Assembly (NCBI GenBank): GCA_035772785.1
Contig: JAOCPU010000011.1
Coordinates: forward strand, 372,001 to 436,000
Length of the DNA stretch: 64,000 nt
Direction: 5' to 3'
DNA from: Phlebiopsis flavidoalba
Taxonomy: Eukaryota; Basidiomycota; Agaricomycetes; Polyporales; Phanerochaetaceae
The notes under the pieces were generated by a model. It was given only the letters and a program-made list of their open reading frames with translations, was not told where the DNA came from and searched no databases. A program made the translations under genes and the position numbers. This document shows positions 1 to 11,682 of the stretch, piece by piece. The stretch's first letter is position 1, and each line of letters opens with the position of its first letter.

Positions 1-30
1 GTGCAAGTGTGAATGTCTAGTCTCCAAGAC

Positions 31-83
31 AGACCCTATATGGTAATTGAGGGAAAGCGGTCGTTCCCTACCATATAGGGTCT
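31..83. repeat. Perfect 15-bp inverted repeat (hairpin)
   Basis: Bases 31-45 (AGACCCTATATGGTA) and 69-83 are exact reverse complements. The 23-base spacer holds a second 5-bp inverted pair (GGGAA at 51-55, TTCCC at 64-68), so the RNA or single-stranded DNA could fold into a two-part stem. It could be the end of a small DNA transposon or a stand-alone hairpin; no transposase is visible nearby. Confidence 0.8.
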
Positions 84-969
84 GCGGCGAAACGCGTCCC
101 TCGCATTGGGACCTGCCCGTTCCCCCTTGTTTCGGGTCGGCGGTTGCCGGCAGCGGCTCTCCTCGCTGGCCGCGTCCAATGAAATCGCGCGCATCATGGT
201 GCTGGGGCGCCTACAAGCGCAAACGGCTTTCGTGGTCGTTCTAGAACGCTTTCCGTCTAAGCATCTAGGCTCAACACTGTGTAAAGACTTGGGAAAAGTC
301 CTCAACACTACAGCTCATTATTTCAGCCCTCGTGTAAGCATTTCATGATGTGAGGTGGATACATACCGCGACCTTTGCTGCTAGACCTGGGACATACACA
401 CTAAATATATGCACAAAACAGTCCGCAGAATCGGAAATACTCTAAGAAAAGCTATCAGATACATCATGCACCTTTATTATAACAGTCCTTAGAACCCTAT
501 ATTGTTACAGACCGAGCCTCGAGATGGTACAATGAAAGCTACCATCGGGCCTGCCGCGTCGCGGCGTTATTTGCTCTTGTTTGATGTAAATCAGCGCGTT
601 TACTGGTCACGAGCGAGACTGATTTCAAACCCCGAAGGGGCAGGTCCCATATGGGCATCACAATCCGACTAAGACTAGTGAATGTCGGGGAACGTCGTCG
701 AGGTCGCGCGAAACCATTTCGTTTCGCCGATGGGCGCCTATGGCCGTCTCATAGTGATCGGACGCGGCGCGTAGCCGTTATAGCTCTGCTACGCCCTTGT
801 CTATATCAGCTATCTAGATATTCGCGCCCCATATAGTAAGGGGGGGGTGGCTACGGGCCCCCTATGGGCCCTATAACAGCTATATAGCTACCTGGGCACT
901 TCCAGATGAAGTGGTACAGTTTATTACTGCTCACAAGTCTGGACTTTTTCGTGAGTGCGTTTGTCTGAT
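84..969. other. No gene seen; palindrome-rich non-coding stretch
   Basis: No frame reads like a protein. The stretch is rich in short palindromes built on CCATATGG/CCCTATGGG-like words (645-656, 827-836, 856-872). It also carries GGGACCTGCCC near 110-122 with its reverse complement near 637-648. An 8-G run lies at 840-847. Together with the hairpin at 31-83 this looks like a remnant of a small mobile element, but ends and target duplication cannot be fixed. Confidence 0.4.
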
Positions 970-1910
970 TCAGATTTGCAATGGAGTTGCGTCGAAGTGA
1001 CTATGCCGTGGGATATTGCTTTCCCGAGGACTGTGATCGAGAAGTCGGAGGAGATCTTCAGAGAATTGGATTTTAGCTGGGTTGTCTGACTCCGCACCCC
1101 TGCAGAAGATCTTCTTCAAAGTTGGCGATTGTGTAAGGCGTTCTAGAGAGAAGAAACGACCGTTCACGTGCGCGCCATGCTGCAGTAGATGCACGTCAAA
1201 AGATAGTGATTGTAGTGAGGGTGCGACGGCGAGGGCGTTGAGCATGGACCAAGGAATGAAAATACGCTCGGTTCGAATCTAACGGTTTCCTTAGAAGATT
1301 GTCGTTCCACCTTCAGTGTCTGCATGAAGACAGGATGGGCAACGCATTACTCACTATGGCGGGTTGTTGCCTGATCATGGCCTCGAGTAAGGCAGTAATT
1401 TGTGTCTGTTTGACATTATGGGTACGTTTTCTCAGGCGAATAGATGAACAGGGCTTTTGGATGTAACAGTAGCAAAGCGCGTCGTAGGCCCCCAAGCGAC
1501 TCCTCCGCAGAGACGGCAGTGTTCACGTACAAAGACTTTACGTTGGGAGTCAGTCGAGCGATTGATGCCAGCTCGGAACCAAATCCTGCGTCAAGGCGGA
1601 GGTTTTGGACCGCAGAGACCGAGGCGTTCGGGGTAGTTTTTTTGAAGGTTTTTGGCAACGGCCTGAGTTTGCTCGGGAGTGCTTAAAGATGTGGAAGCGT
1701 AGAGAAGAGGACTACCGACGCGCCGCCACACCTTACATACGAGAAGGACGCTTGCTTGGGTCGGGTGATGAATCGGTACGCTCTATAATCAGCACCTCAC
1801 TGAGATGTGAGGTGAAGAATGACTCCGAAGGTTGGCGAGTGTGTAGCCCAGAGGATTCAAAAAAAAAACGCAGAATCTCCTCCGGAAGGCGGCTTTGATA
1901 GTGTGCTTGA
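970..1910 (-). CDS. F-box protein of the Agaricomycete LPEEL/LLVCKxW family
   Basis: Probable substrate adaptor of an SCF ubiquitin ligase. Reading leftwards on the minus strand, an F-box core LPEEILR is encoded at 1868-1890. About 130 bases later comes a stretch reading LLVCKVWRRVGSPLLYAS, the conserved hinge of this family. Then NLRLDAGFGSELASIARLTP at about 1535-1600 and a leucine-rich tail (SLQSLSFDV, RFFSLERLTQSP) end at the stop near 970. At least three frame changes are needed. The same hinge or GFGxEL block occurs in the F-box genes at 28.5 kb and 53.3 kb. The start codon is not certain; the coding signal begins near 1910. The family is clear; the target protein is unknown. Confidence 0.7.
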
Positions 1911-2897
1911 TGGAATGCCTGGTGGAAAAGAGATAGAGTCAGCTAACATTCTGTAGATATGACTTGAGGTGTGTCAATGTAGATCTACCTTCAAAAAAAC
2001 AACATAATACTGACAGACCGCAAGCCAAAGAACCGACAAGCACAAACGCTCGCGACTCAAGTAGCGTGACTCGGGCATTGGCCTCGTCTTTGAGAATCTT
2101 ACCTGGCGTGTTACTGGCTCTCTGTCTTCTTGTTCGTTAGTTCACCGCCACTTTTTCGCTGTCCTTTCTCCTCCCCGCCCCCCTCTCCTTGCCCCCTCTC
2201 TTTTGCTGGGCCTGTGTCTTTACCCTGTCCCCTGCACTTGTTCTCTTCTGGTCGCTGCCTCTCTTCCGATCGTCAATGCCGAGCGCTGATGCTCTCGTTA
2301 TTGCCCGTGACGCGTGACGCGTGACTTCGGAGGCCTTCCCGTTCCCCTGAGGCTGGGCAAGCATGGCACTCAGTAACTCACGTGCCAGAGACTCAAATGT
2401 ATCATACTAATACGTCATAATCCGAGAATCACACCAAGTATGTTCGTTTGTCTTCAATTCGTTTGAACGCTCCAGACCTCATCGATTGATTTAATCGGTA
2501 CCTTTGCCTTGCTTGTAGGATAGACTTTTACACGAAGCGCGTCGCATGTCCAGCTCAACTAGGGCCCGCATAATACTCCAGCGGCCATCTAGCCGTAGAT
2601 TTACACATTTTACACCGGTGTTTTATCACAGCTCAATTCAAAATATATCCAACATATCCATCGGAGCAAATATCCACATACTATTAGACTTGATGTTGTT
2701 TTGCTTGAAGCTGCCCTCCTCGGACGCCCTCCGAGCGGCTGTCCATCTTGTCCCCCGCCTGTGGTACGTGAATCCGCTAATCCCATCCTGACTTTCAGCT
2801 TTCTGACTTATAGCGCGTAGCAAATCGAAGCACGGATGATTGATCGGAGCAGTCGGTTGATTCCTGGGGATAATCGAGGCGCCGGGACGTTCTTCTT
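1911..2897. other. Intergenic, pyrimidine-rich, no gene seen
   Basis: Lies upstream of the F-box gene and downstream of the DUF6534-like gene, both on the minus strand. A strongly C/T-rich tract at about 2130-2260 resembles fungal core-promoter or leader pyrimidine tracts but would serve the plus strand, where no gene is recognised. A short CGTGACG repeat sits at 2306-2325. Confidence 0.4.
2306..2325. repeat. CGTGACG direct repeat, almost three units
   Basis: Three head-to-tail 7-mers, the last one base short. Two units of the same word recur at 52,434-52,448, inside another repeat-rich stretch. It may be a binding-site cluster or a micro-repeat. Confidence 0.7.
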
Positions 2898-4908
2898 TCA
2901 GCGCGTTGCATTTGGCTGGAAGGAGATCATGTTTAAGTTAGTATCATGAAGTCGATTCCTGAACCAATCCCTGGCATTAAATCTAGCAAAAATGCCGCTT
3001 AGATATAGCGCAAAATTGCGTGTAAAATTGAATACCCACGATCCTAGAAGTGAGTTTTTGGAGTAAACTTTGTGACGTCCGTTAGTTGTGTAGTTGATTG
3101 CTCAGGACCGTCGGAGCCCATGATTTACTCACGACTTCTGCTCAAGTATATAAAACACTGCGAATTGACTAAGCCCCTCATAATGTAATGATATTCATGG
3201 AAACCTACCTGCGACGTGGATGTATGAATCAGGGTTCGTCACTTGCTGGGAGATATCAGAAATCTCAGTAACGGCTCGGCGACCAGCACACGGGAAAATT
3301 CCGCACCATGGACTATCGTTCCAAGACACACGAATGCGGTGAGAAGTCCCGTGTTGATTATGTAGATCATGAGTGTAGATGTTACGGAGCGTGAGCTGGA
3401 ATGAAGTGAGTTTCTGGGGTTAATATTTACATTTTATGTCCGCGCTCACGTACCGACTTCGAAGCGGTCTACTCATCTTGCTCAGATAATAACACAGAGA
3501 CAACGAGATTGTGAGACTTGACGAGATGTCAAAAGCTAGAAATACGTCTCCGACCCACTGTCCATAGAGTGTGACATTCAAGTAATAAGCACTTAAAGAG
3601 CACTGAAAGTCACCGGACGCGTACGTACGTTTTGCCTTCGGGTAGGATGCAAATGTTGGCTAAAATAGCACTACGGTACGGTACGTTATCCTGAATGTCG
3701 GATACACAAGCGAAACGTTGGCCCACTATTCAGCTGCTGTACTCCCTAGAGCGAGGCGAAACATCATCAGCTATCTGGGCGCATGTAACTGAAAGTAGAG
3801 CCTACCAGCGCAAAAGCCTAGAGGAAAAAACCAGCTCTTTAAGTACAAAATTAGATGTATTCGATGACATACACACCCCAAAAGACAATTGTTTGAAGAA
3901 TCTAGGTAATGATGTTAACTCAAGAGTACGGAATAAGGGTGTCTTTATTACCAGCGGCGCGCAGGTGAGGATCTGGTTTTTTTCTGCTCACTTTACTTCC
4001 TGTGTCAATTTTTTTGGTTCAATTTGTCTGTCCACGCTTCACAAATCCATACCCGATAGATAAGCCATCTAGAGAGATAGGTTTGAGTATGTATAGGAGA
4101 ATAACTTAAGATCTAGGATTTACAGAGCCACGAAGAAGTCGATGTGCCCTGATATATTGATTTACGATTTAGACATATAACAAATTATAAAAGAAATGCG
4201 GGGAAACATCTCACCGTCAAAAACATCATAGCCTACGGCCAAATCGATTGTCAGCATCAAGTTGATACACGATTGCAAAGAATTTTCATACTGGTCGCCC
4301 ACGTCCTGGGGATTAGTGGTCATATTAATTTAGCAAACTATCCGTTGTCGTGAACGAAAAATGACTGACCATGGACGTGGGGTAGATTTTGTCCGGAGAA
4401 ATCTCCGAAATGCTTGACGATGTAACTGCGAGATTATTAGGTGTGTGGGTTGATGGAATAGCAAGAATTGGGAGCTACTAGTAAGATAAGTGACCACAGA
4501 CAGGCAATCAGGTGGGCGGTGTTCAGTAGTCTGTGATTCAAGAAACGGCGTCTCATGGGGCTGAAATCGATGGTACGAGAACTAGTTGCTTACAGCAGCG
4601 CAACAACCTACGGTAACAAATATATATAAAGATAAATCTCACCCTCTTAGCAGGTTGCATATCGCCCTACCGAAAACGTCATGATTCGCTTCTCCTTTTG
4701 CAGATCCTTCCAAGAAAATGTAGCATTGAAGACAGAATATTCCGTATAGGCTATGGAAAGAATGTCAGTATTTAATCGAATGAAGGGTCTAATAGATACG
4801 TGCATAGCGTTAGTAAGTGCCCCTATGAACTGTGCACCTACTGTGGCGGTAAACGCTGAGCGGAGGCAGGGTGTGCTCAACTGACGAGGCTACATGGATG
4901 GAAAACAT
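2898..4908 (-). CDS. DUF6534-like seven-helix membrane protein
   Basis: Function unknown; DUF6534 proteins are multi-pass proteins expanded in Agaricomycetes. Minus-strand pieces in order: an N-terminal TVGAQFIGAL (about 4800-4840); LYGIFCLQCYIFLEG (about 4700-4750); SLTISLSLCYYLSKM (about 3480-3520); and, after an intron whose donor reads GTACGTGAG, SVTSTLMIYIINTGLLTAF (about 3370-3410). Next come PDSYIHVA and a tail NARDWFRNRLHDTNLNMISF ending at the stop at 2898. LCYYL followed by IYxINTGLLT is the family hallmark. The start chosen is the ATG at 4908, whose frame must shift before the first helix. The exon near 4215-4331 (MTTNPQDVGDQYENS...) has a good donor site but does not match the family, so that part is unsure. 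Confidence 0.65.
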
Positions 4909-6176
4909 GTCTGTGAGGCTGAAAGTCAAGCGGCTGTCGAGAGCATTATTTGTTGCTCGATGTGTCATTTTTACATAGTTGTGAACGGCCGCACAAATCT
5001 CTCGACCATAATCAAAGCTATGGAGAATCACTACCATGGGGTGAGTCGCGGGGCATTCAGAAGGTGGTGTAGATATGAGGTCGCCTGGTTTCCGTGACAA
5101 ACGTGGGCAGATATCACTTAGAAGCGAACTTTTGGATGTGCTGATGAAGGAATCCGTGAACTCACAATATATCATGGTCCTTTTGATGTTGTGCTTCGTG
5201 AAAGATTATAAATATCTTTGAATGCTGTGAATCCCATCACCTACACGCAAGTCAGCTGAGAGTTCCGAAGGCCTGTCGAACAATTGGTGTTCCACAATTC
5301 AATATGTGATCTGTTGGAGCGTGAGATCTCATCATGGAAGTGTCTGTTAGGCTGGATATGCAGCGCATTTGTGAGAATGTGGCGAACATAAGAACACCGG
5401 CGGGCGTCGGGCCAGATATTCCTATGCAAATCGGTGAGACCACGAGCCATAGATCACAAGATGAAGCTGGGCGCACCGCAGCAGTGTCCCCACTCTAAGG
5501 GGGGCGATGGTTTGACAACGCTGATAAATACTAATAAACTTGTAGGATATGTACTATGATTCCCAAAGTCAACAACAGACAAAGTAAAGGGTATACTGCG
5601 CTTGCGCATAGCCGAGCAAGAAGATGAAAGGCAATGTGCGAGGGAACTTAGTACGGGAAGGCAGGGCAGGGCAGCGACGACAGCTGCACACGTTTTCTGG
5701 GAGAATAGGGTAGAAAGTCCCACTTCTTTATATGTCCTCGGAAGCAGCAATCGCACCTCCAACGCCCTGCCTGCTCCTCCTACCATTCAATAAATACAAC
5801 GTTTTCCTCGCACACGACCAAAGAAAAGGGACAAGAAAAGACAACCTCGAACATGAAAACGATTATACGGGTGTGGAAGAGGAAGAAAAGCGACGAACAG
5901 GAGGAAGGAGGAAGCGATACGCGTAGCGTATCAGCGAGGCAGCAAGAATGTTCCAAAAACACACAATTTGAAGGTAGACGGCATCTGACAGCAGCGGCAT
6001 GGGTGGTGTCGTGATCAGTCCCATCGTCGGTCATAAAAGCGCCATCGACAGCGGCGGCGCGCAAACGGGATACATTGCGAAAGCCCAGTGGGAAAACGAG
6101 CACAGCGTGGACCAGGCAAGAGCGTGACCACTACCAGTTTTCATCGTGTTGTCCCGCAAGGCACACGGTGCGCCGA
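4909..6176. other. No gene recognised
   Basis: Several open frames of 60-120 codons exist on both strands, but none resembles a family, and none is flanked by convincing splice sites. A G/A-rich plus-strand stretch lies at 5820-5925. Possibly upstream region of the DUF6534-like gene plus downstream region of the Ser/Thr-rich gene. Confidence 0.4.
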
Positions 6177-9100
6177 TCATCTGCTGCGTTCACGTTTCTG
6201 TCCGCGCCGCTCGCGCATCATGGGAGTGAATGCTAGTTTTCCCTCCGCTTTCCCCCTGAGCTGCGCCTGGCCCGACGCGGCCGTCTCGTACCGCAGCGAG
6301 TCCTCAAGGTAGGCGTAGTAGAAGCATTGCGCCGCCCGCGCTGTCCGCCGAGACTATCGCGGTCGAACTCCTGGTTGTCCGCTGGCGTGCGCCGTGCCGA
6401 ACGCGGATTCGTCCGATCTGGGGTGTCCGAGAGGCGGTGTGTGTGCGAGCGCGCGGCGCTGCTTGACGGCGCGAACGACGAGGAACGCGAGCACGATGAG
6501 CGTGATCGCGCCAAGCGAGCTCACAACACCGATGATCGCGTCCTCCCGGGTCTTTGACGACGAACGACGCGGCTTGTGGTATCGCTCGATGTGCTACCGG
6601 GTTGGCCCACCAGACGAACCGTCGCTAACCGTCACTTGTGACGGCCTCGACGGTGGGAGGAGGGGAGGGAGACGACATGCCTCGCGAGATCGCTGTACGG
6701 CGAGCCAAGGACGGTGTGTTAGAACGGCGAGTTGGGAGGCCAGAAGTTGCTGCGCCAACGTGTCGACTTGACCTGATGGGGATCCATGCAACGAACATTG
6801 TCTCCAGCGCATCTGCGGTCCTCGGTACTTGTATAAGTGCTTGGCTTGAAGACCTGCAGCGCGTATGTTTGGACCTCTTGGGGCTTGTCGAAAAGAATGA
6901 GTATTTGTAACCGAATATCAATGTAAGAATGAAAGAATGAGAATGACTCACAGCTGACGCCCAGCGCGTTCTGGATCAGCACCGGCATGTATGCGAAGAG
7001 CTGCGTCGAAGACTGCGAATCTGTCGCAACCAAGCTTCCAGGGTAGAGCCGAATCGAACAACAGAGATATCAAGGTGTACGCGGGCTCCAGGAGACGTGG
7101 TAACACCTTCAGCGGCGGGGTAAAATCTTCGCCGGCAGATTGTTCGGCAAAGCACAACTGCCGACGGGCTGGCAGTTGCAGCGCTCGCGGGCATGCTGCT
7201 CACGGTGAACGTCGAGGTGGGCTGATCAGTGGTTGCTCAAAGTCTGAGTGGAACTCTCCGACGAGCTGCGAAAGTCCGTGGCGAGGATGAGCGACGACTG
7301 AGTGAGGATACCGCTGAACTGCGAAGCAATCGAGGGGAGTGACCGATGGCTGGGGGGGGAGACGGACGACGATGACCTAACTGTCGAAAGCGAGGAGAAT
7401 GAGTCGGACGCGCTGGAGACGGACGGAGGACGGGAAGCTGATAATGACACTCGACGACGAACTACCGTGAAGCAGACGACGATGCAGCGGGACGATGTGA
7501 CATTGCAGCAGTTGGATAGAGCACCGACGCGCTGAGCGAACGCACTTGAGGCGGCGAGCCCGACGCGCTGTGCGCAGACTGGCCAGTAACCGGAGACCCA
7601 GACATCGCTCACCTGACTACATACCGAACTACTTGTGAACAGGAGGGCCCGCTGAGAATGAACCCGACACGCTTGAAGAGTCCGATGTGCCCGAATCGTG
7701 CTCGCAATCTGGATTTGACGACAGCGGACGACGAGGTTTAGTAATGTACTCGCGACGTTGTTTCCACTAACTCGAGGAGGACTGCACCTTGACAACTCAT
7801 TCGAGCTGACACTGGCTACAATTGCAGAAGTCGTGTCACGACATACAGAGGACCCGCCGTGACTGAAGCACTGGAATGGCTGTGCGTCTGTCGAAGACCG
7901 AAAGTAATCGAAAACCTGACGGAGGTGGCAACACCTGACCGTAGAACTGGCGAAATCCGCTGGAGTGGCGAAACTATTGGACGAAAAGGAACTGACGAGG
8001 GCCCCCGAAAATTGATCTGCCTGCGGATCGGTTCCTAGCGAGGGGTCACGGAGAAACGATGCCGGCGCGTAGTTGTAACGGTCCTGGCGCCCATTCCCGC
8101 CTTGCAGAGCTTGCCCCCAGAGCTCACCGTGATGGCAGAGCTACTCGTCCGTGTCGGTAGGAGAAGACACCGACTGGCTGTCCGAAGTTGGTGTTGATGA
8201 GCGATGAACTCGCAGAGTCCGCTCGAAGACATGATATCGTTTTGGAATGGAAATCCCTAAAAATTGGCAGCCCCCGAAATTGAAGGGCGAGCTATGCGGA
8301 ACGCAGGGACGCGGACGTCTGAGTATGCCGTGGGTGTAAGAGCTGGGCGGACGTTTGAGCATCTGTGGGCGCAGAGCTCGTGGCAGCAGGGTCGCTAGTC
8401 GGGGTGAGCGTCGATGTCACGGAATCCGAGTGTCGTGCTAGTTGGCTGGAACACCGAGCCCTGATATCACTCCCGACCGAACTGAGGAACGAGGAGGCAG
8501 CGCTTGCGACTTGAACCGACATCCGACGTCACTACAGAGTTGATGGAGCTGAGACCCGATGGTTACTGCAGAAATAATAGACGAAAGGGGGTCAGCGGAG
8601 CCGAGGTCGTGGCCGAACTGACCGAATCAGAGGAGGGACATCGAAGTGATCGTCGCCGCGCTGGAACTCGCGGTGTCCGTGAGCGTTGCAGATACAAGGA
8701 GCTGTCCGTACTCGATACGGGAGAAACTGTCCGATGCACTGGCGGCAGTTAGGTGCAGCACTTTGCAGCGGAGGATGCGCTAACTAGAGAGCTCGCCGAG
8801 TCAGACGCGGCCGCGCTTGGTGGACGCTGAGCTGGACGAACTGTCGGAAGCCGAGGCACTTTGACTAGACGAGCAGCATCCGAGGTACTCGCCGCAGAGG
8901 TCGCAGTGTCAGTAGAAGTTGCGGACGAAGAGGACGTAATCAGTTGGATGAGGCAGACGTCGAGTCTGTGCTCGCCGTGACGGATGTGTCAGTCGGGGCT
9001 GCTGCTGGATCCAGAATGGTGGAGCTCGCGGGAACGAGTGATAATACGGGATCCAGAGACTGTCGACAGCATCGCCGACTGGATCTGACAATGTGATGCA

Positions 9101-9569
9101 AGTCAGTCAGCATTTTCATCGTAATGGGGTGCAGGTGGTGTAATGAGCCCTGACGACGTGAGAATGAATACGAGCGGGAACGCGGAGACGCGTTCATAAG
9201 AAACGTGCGATGGCAGAAACCGTCCGTATGGGCGGCCCGTCTCGCTGTTGACACTGGCGAGGATACTCCGAGAACGACCAGCCATTGCAGAGGCCCAGAC
9301 ATTGGCTTTCTGCACAGAATATACGAGCATTACATGCACAGGTCCAATACCCCATCAAAGCTATTCCTAGACAAGGCCCATCTCCCTTGTCGCGATGGTC
9401 CAAACAGAAGATGGGGGGATGCAGAACAGACGAAACGGGAGGACTTACCGACGATTGACCCGACTAAACCATCCCTAACGATATTCCTGGACGTCCTGTC
9501 CACGGTGATGCGGTTTTTTGTGGTCAGCGACCGCCTGGCTGGACAGGAGCCCCCCTCCATGGGCCGCAT
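6177..9569 (-). CDS. Ser/Thr-rich (mucin-like) single-pass membrane protein
   Basis: Minus-strand translation from about 9100 to 7200 is dominated by Ser, Thr, Ala, Asp and Val in every readable piece (for example SSSVSPPSHRSLPSIASQFS, TSTLTPTSDPAATSSAPTDA). This is the composition of an O-glycosylated, cell-wall-spanning stalk. Near 6470-6540 it reads EDAIIGVVSSLGAITLIVLA, then FLVVRAVKQRRAL: one transmembrane helix followed by a basic stop-transfer and a cytosolic tail that ends at a TGA at 6177. This layout fits fungal surface sensors and adhesins, but no named domain is recognised in the N-terminal part. The start is uncertain; ATGs at 9569 and 9560 lie after a TATA-like site and a pyrimidine-rich leader. 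The frame breaks many times. The helix and stalk are well supported, exon borders are not. Confidence 0.55.
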
Positions 9570-9682
9570 TCGACTGGGCGGAGAGCGAGAGTGTAGGGAA
9601 ACACAGACGAAGAGAGCAAAAAAACAGCTTATTTGAAAAGCAGGGTGTCATCGAAAGTTGCCTTCACGGGTGTGTCAAGGGG

Positions 9683-9689
9683 TATATAA
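9683..9689. promoter_or_regulatory. TATA-like element
   Basis: TATATAA on the plus strand, reading TTATATA on the minus strand. It lies about 115 bases upstream of the possible start of the Ser/Thr-rich gene, the only nearby gene, so it may serve the minus strand. Orientation is ambiguous. Confidence 0.25.
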
Positions 9690-10599
9690 GTGGTTGATGA
9701 GGCGGTTGCAAGGGCGCGAGAGCTGGGTTGCTGGGTTGTGAAATAGCGTTAGGGATGCTGCGAAGCGAGGACGGCTGGACTCTAGATTGAGGTCCGCCAG
9801 AGGTCGAAAGAGCGTGGTGCTGCTATGGTGGGGCAGTGTCGACGAAAGAGGACCCAGGAATAAATTACTCGAGGGGAGATGAAGGAAGTCAGTGGCAAGG
9901 GGGGAGCGGTCGAGACACAAGCGCAGACACTGTCGGGCGTTTGGCCTTGTTTGGGCCCCATCAAAGTTAGATGCGGTCGCACCGCCCTGCGTGGTCTTCC
10001 AGAGTCCGTTCGCATCTGACGAGAACTGTTCAAAGAGGTGAGAGTCGGGGACGAGATGGATGGCAGGATGCAAAAGCAGGCATCCAGAGACGGGCAAGTC
10101 GCGTAACTGCTGGGGACAGACCCCTTAAACGGAAAAAAGGCTCACATCCTGACGCTCGCGAGCGGAGCGGTTGCGACCTTCTTTCGCGCTCCGGCGGCAC
10201 ATCAAACATTTCTCGACGCGTATACTCACTGCCACCGACGAAGGTCATCGTTTGGAAGATCGCGCGCCGAGGGGAGTGGACATATGTATGTCAGGATCTG
10301 CACATCGAGAGTTGCGATTGAGAAAAGACAAGTATGATCACGTCTAGTTGAGCAGATGAGGTGAGAGGCGGTATCGCTCGTTAAATGAGTGCCCGTTGGG
10401 TCCTTGGTCCTAGTTTAGTGTCATGCAGAGCTAATAAGACCTAGCTTCGGGAGCAATGTTGGTTGGTAGGTAATGTGGCGATTTTCAAGTGACTTGCTCT
10501 TTTCGAGGACCGACACACATATTTCAACAGTGACGAAGGTGTGCTTCTTATTCAGGTAATTGGGTGTTGCGATTCTTGGCAAGAGATGAGAGGAAACAA
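9690..10599. other. No gene seen
   Basis: Upstream region of the Ser/Thr-rich gene. Overlapping open frames occur (about 140 codons on the minus strand at 9675-10,097) but their composition is arbitrary and no family is recognised. Confidence 0.4.
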
Positions 10600-10873
10600 G
10601 GTCTTTGACAAACCCCACATATCAATGTGGTTCTCGCCCTCGGAGGTCTCATTGGGAGGTCCCTGGCCAAGTCGATGATGCAAAGCGACACGAGCGCAAC
10701 GCATGGCCAATGCGTTCAATAAACGTGCAGCAAAGGAAGATAACGCCGAAGCTACAAGTGAGCTTGATGTGTTGTGCTTTCCCTTGAAACATTCGGATTT
10801 CACAACGTCAAGTATCTGCGCAGGCTCACGTCGTATAATGTACATCCCACCCAGCATTTTGTTTCAGACTTAA
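10600..10873 (+). CDS. Short unknown gene, last two exons
   Basis: Not recognised. The plus strand reads MWFSPSEVSLGGPW, then after a frame change RMANAFNKRAAKEDNAEATS up to a donor at 10,758 (GTGAGC). A standard acceptor (CTGCGCAG) follows at 10,823, and the second exon reads SRRIMYIPPSILFQT to a TAA at 10,871. The canonical intron and the charged, protein-like exon before it make this a likely 3' end of a small gene converging on uL23, whose stop lies 120 bases away on the other strand. The 5' end was not found. Confidence 0.35.
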
Positions 10874-10995
10874 TGGCATGGGCAGAAAACATACAAGGCG
10901 TGGAAATATAGCTTGCAGTGCAAGGACGAAGGGTGGACGGCATGAGGAAAAGGGACCCAGGGGCAAAGATAGACGGCAGCGGAGTGTAGATAGTT

Positions 10996-11682
10996 TTAGA
11001 TGAAGCCAATCTATGTAAGGAAGGTCAATGGTTAATTGGACTTCAAATGTGGGGTTTGCTAACCTTGTTCGCGACATCAAGTGCGTCGTGGTCCGCTGTG
11101 AGGCGAACGTACGCCTTCTTCTTGCCGTCAGGTCTGGTCAGGTGTAAGACACAATATCGTTGATGGTACACGTCTGAGTGCTCACCGGATGAGGGTGTTG
11201 ACCTTCGCCGCCCTGGACATCGTACAGCTTCTTAACGGCGTCCTTGATTTGACGCTTGTTCGACTTGATATCGACAATGAAGACAAGGGTGTTGTGCTCC
11301 TCAATCTTCTTCATCGCGGACTCGGTGTTCAATGGCCTGCAACGATAAAAAGCCTTCAGGAGATTGCGATTTTCGCCACGACTTCACAACTCACGATACA
11401 ATCGTCCTGAACTGGTCCATCCGTGGCGCGTGGGGAACCGACTTCCGGGGGTACTTGGGGTTGCGGGCCAGGCGGAGAGTCTTAGGGCGGTGGAAGGAGA
11501 CGAGGTACGCTTCTTCCGCGACGCCTGCGAGTTGGTACCACGCGAGCGCGGCCTTCTTTGCTGCCTTGGCCTTGGCATCCTTGGAGGCTGCATCGCAAAG
11601 GATTCAGAGTTGGCCGTAATGAAGGAGTGCAACGAGCATACCCGGAGTCACTTAAGCCTTGGTGGGTCTTTGCGCTGGCCAT
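10996..11682 (-). CDS. RPL25: 60S ribosomal protein uL23 (L23a / L25)
   Basis: Large-subunit ribosomal protein at the peptide exit tunnel. Five exons on the minus strand fit: start ATG at 11,682; exon 2 at 11,395-11,587 ([60 protein letters not shown]); exon 3 at 11,186-11,336 ([39 protein letters not shown]); exon 4 at 11,064-11,133 ([20 protein letters not shown]); exon 5 at 10,996-11,010 (IGFI, stop). All four introns have GT and AG ends. The frame breaks at an extra G near 11,216, a missing base near 11,503 and an extra base near 11,543, with another problem in exon 1. A cell cannot lose this gene, so these are best read as sequence errors. Confidence 0.93.

Noticed and set aside
1266..1276. 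GGTTCGAATC, resembling a tRNA T loop
   Set aside because: No acceptor, D or anticodon stem can be built around it; it overlaps the antisense of the first F-box gene.
5820..5925. Lys/Glu/Arg-rich plus-strand reading, like a nuclear protein fragment
   Set aside because: Simple G/A-rich sequence gives such residues automatically; no splice sites or family.
9675..10097. 140-codon minus frame upstream of the Ser/Thr-rich gene
   Set aside because: Spans the TATA-like site and leader region and shows no conserved block.
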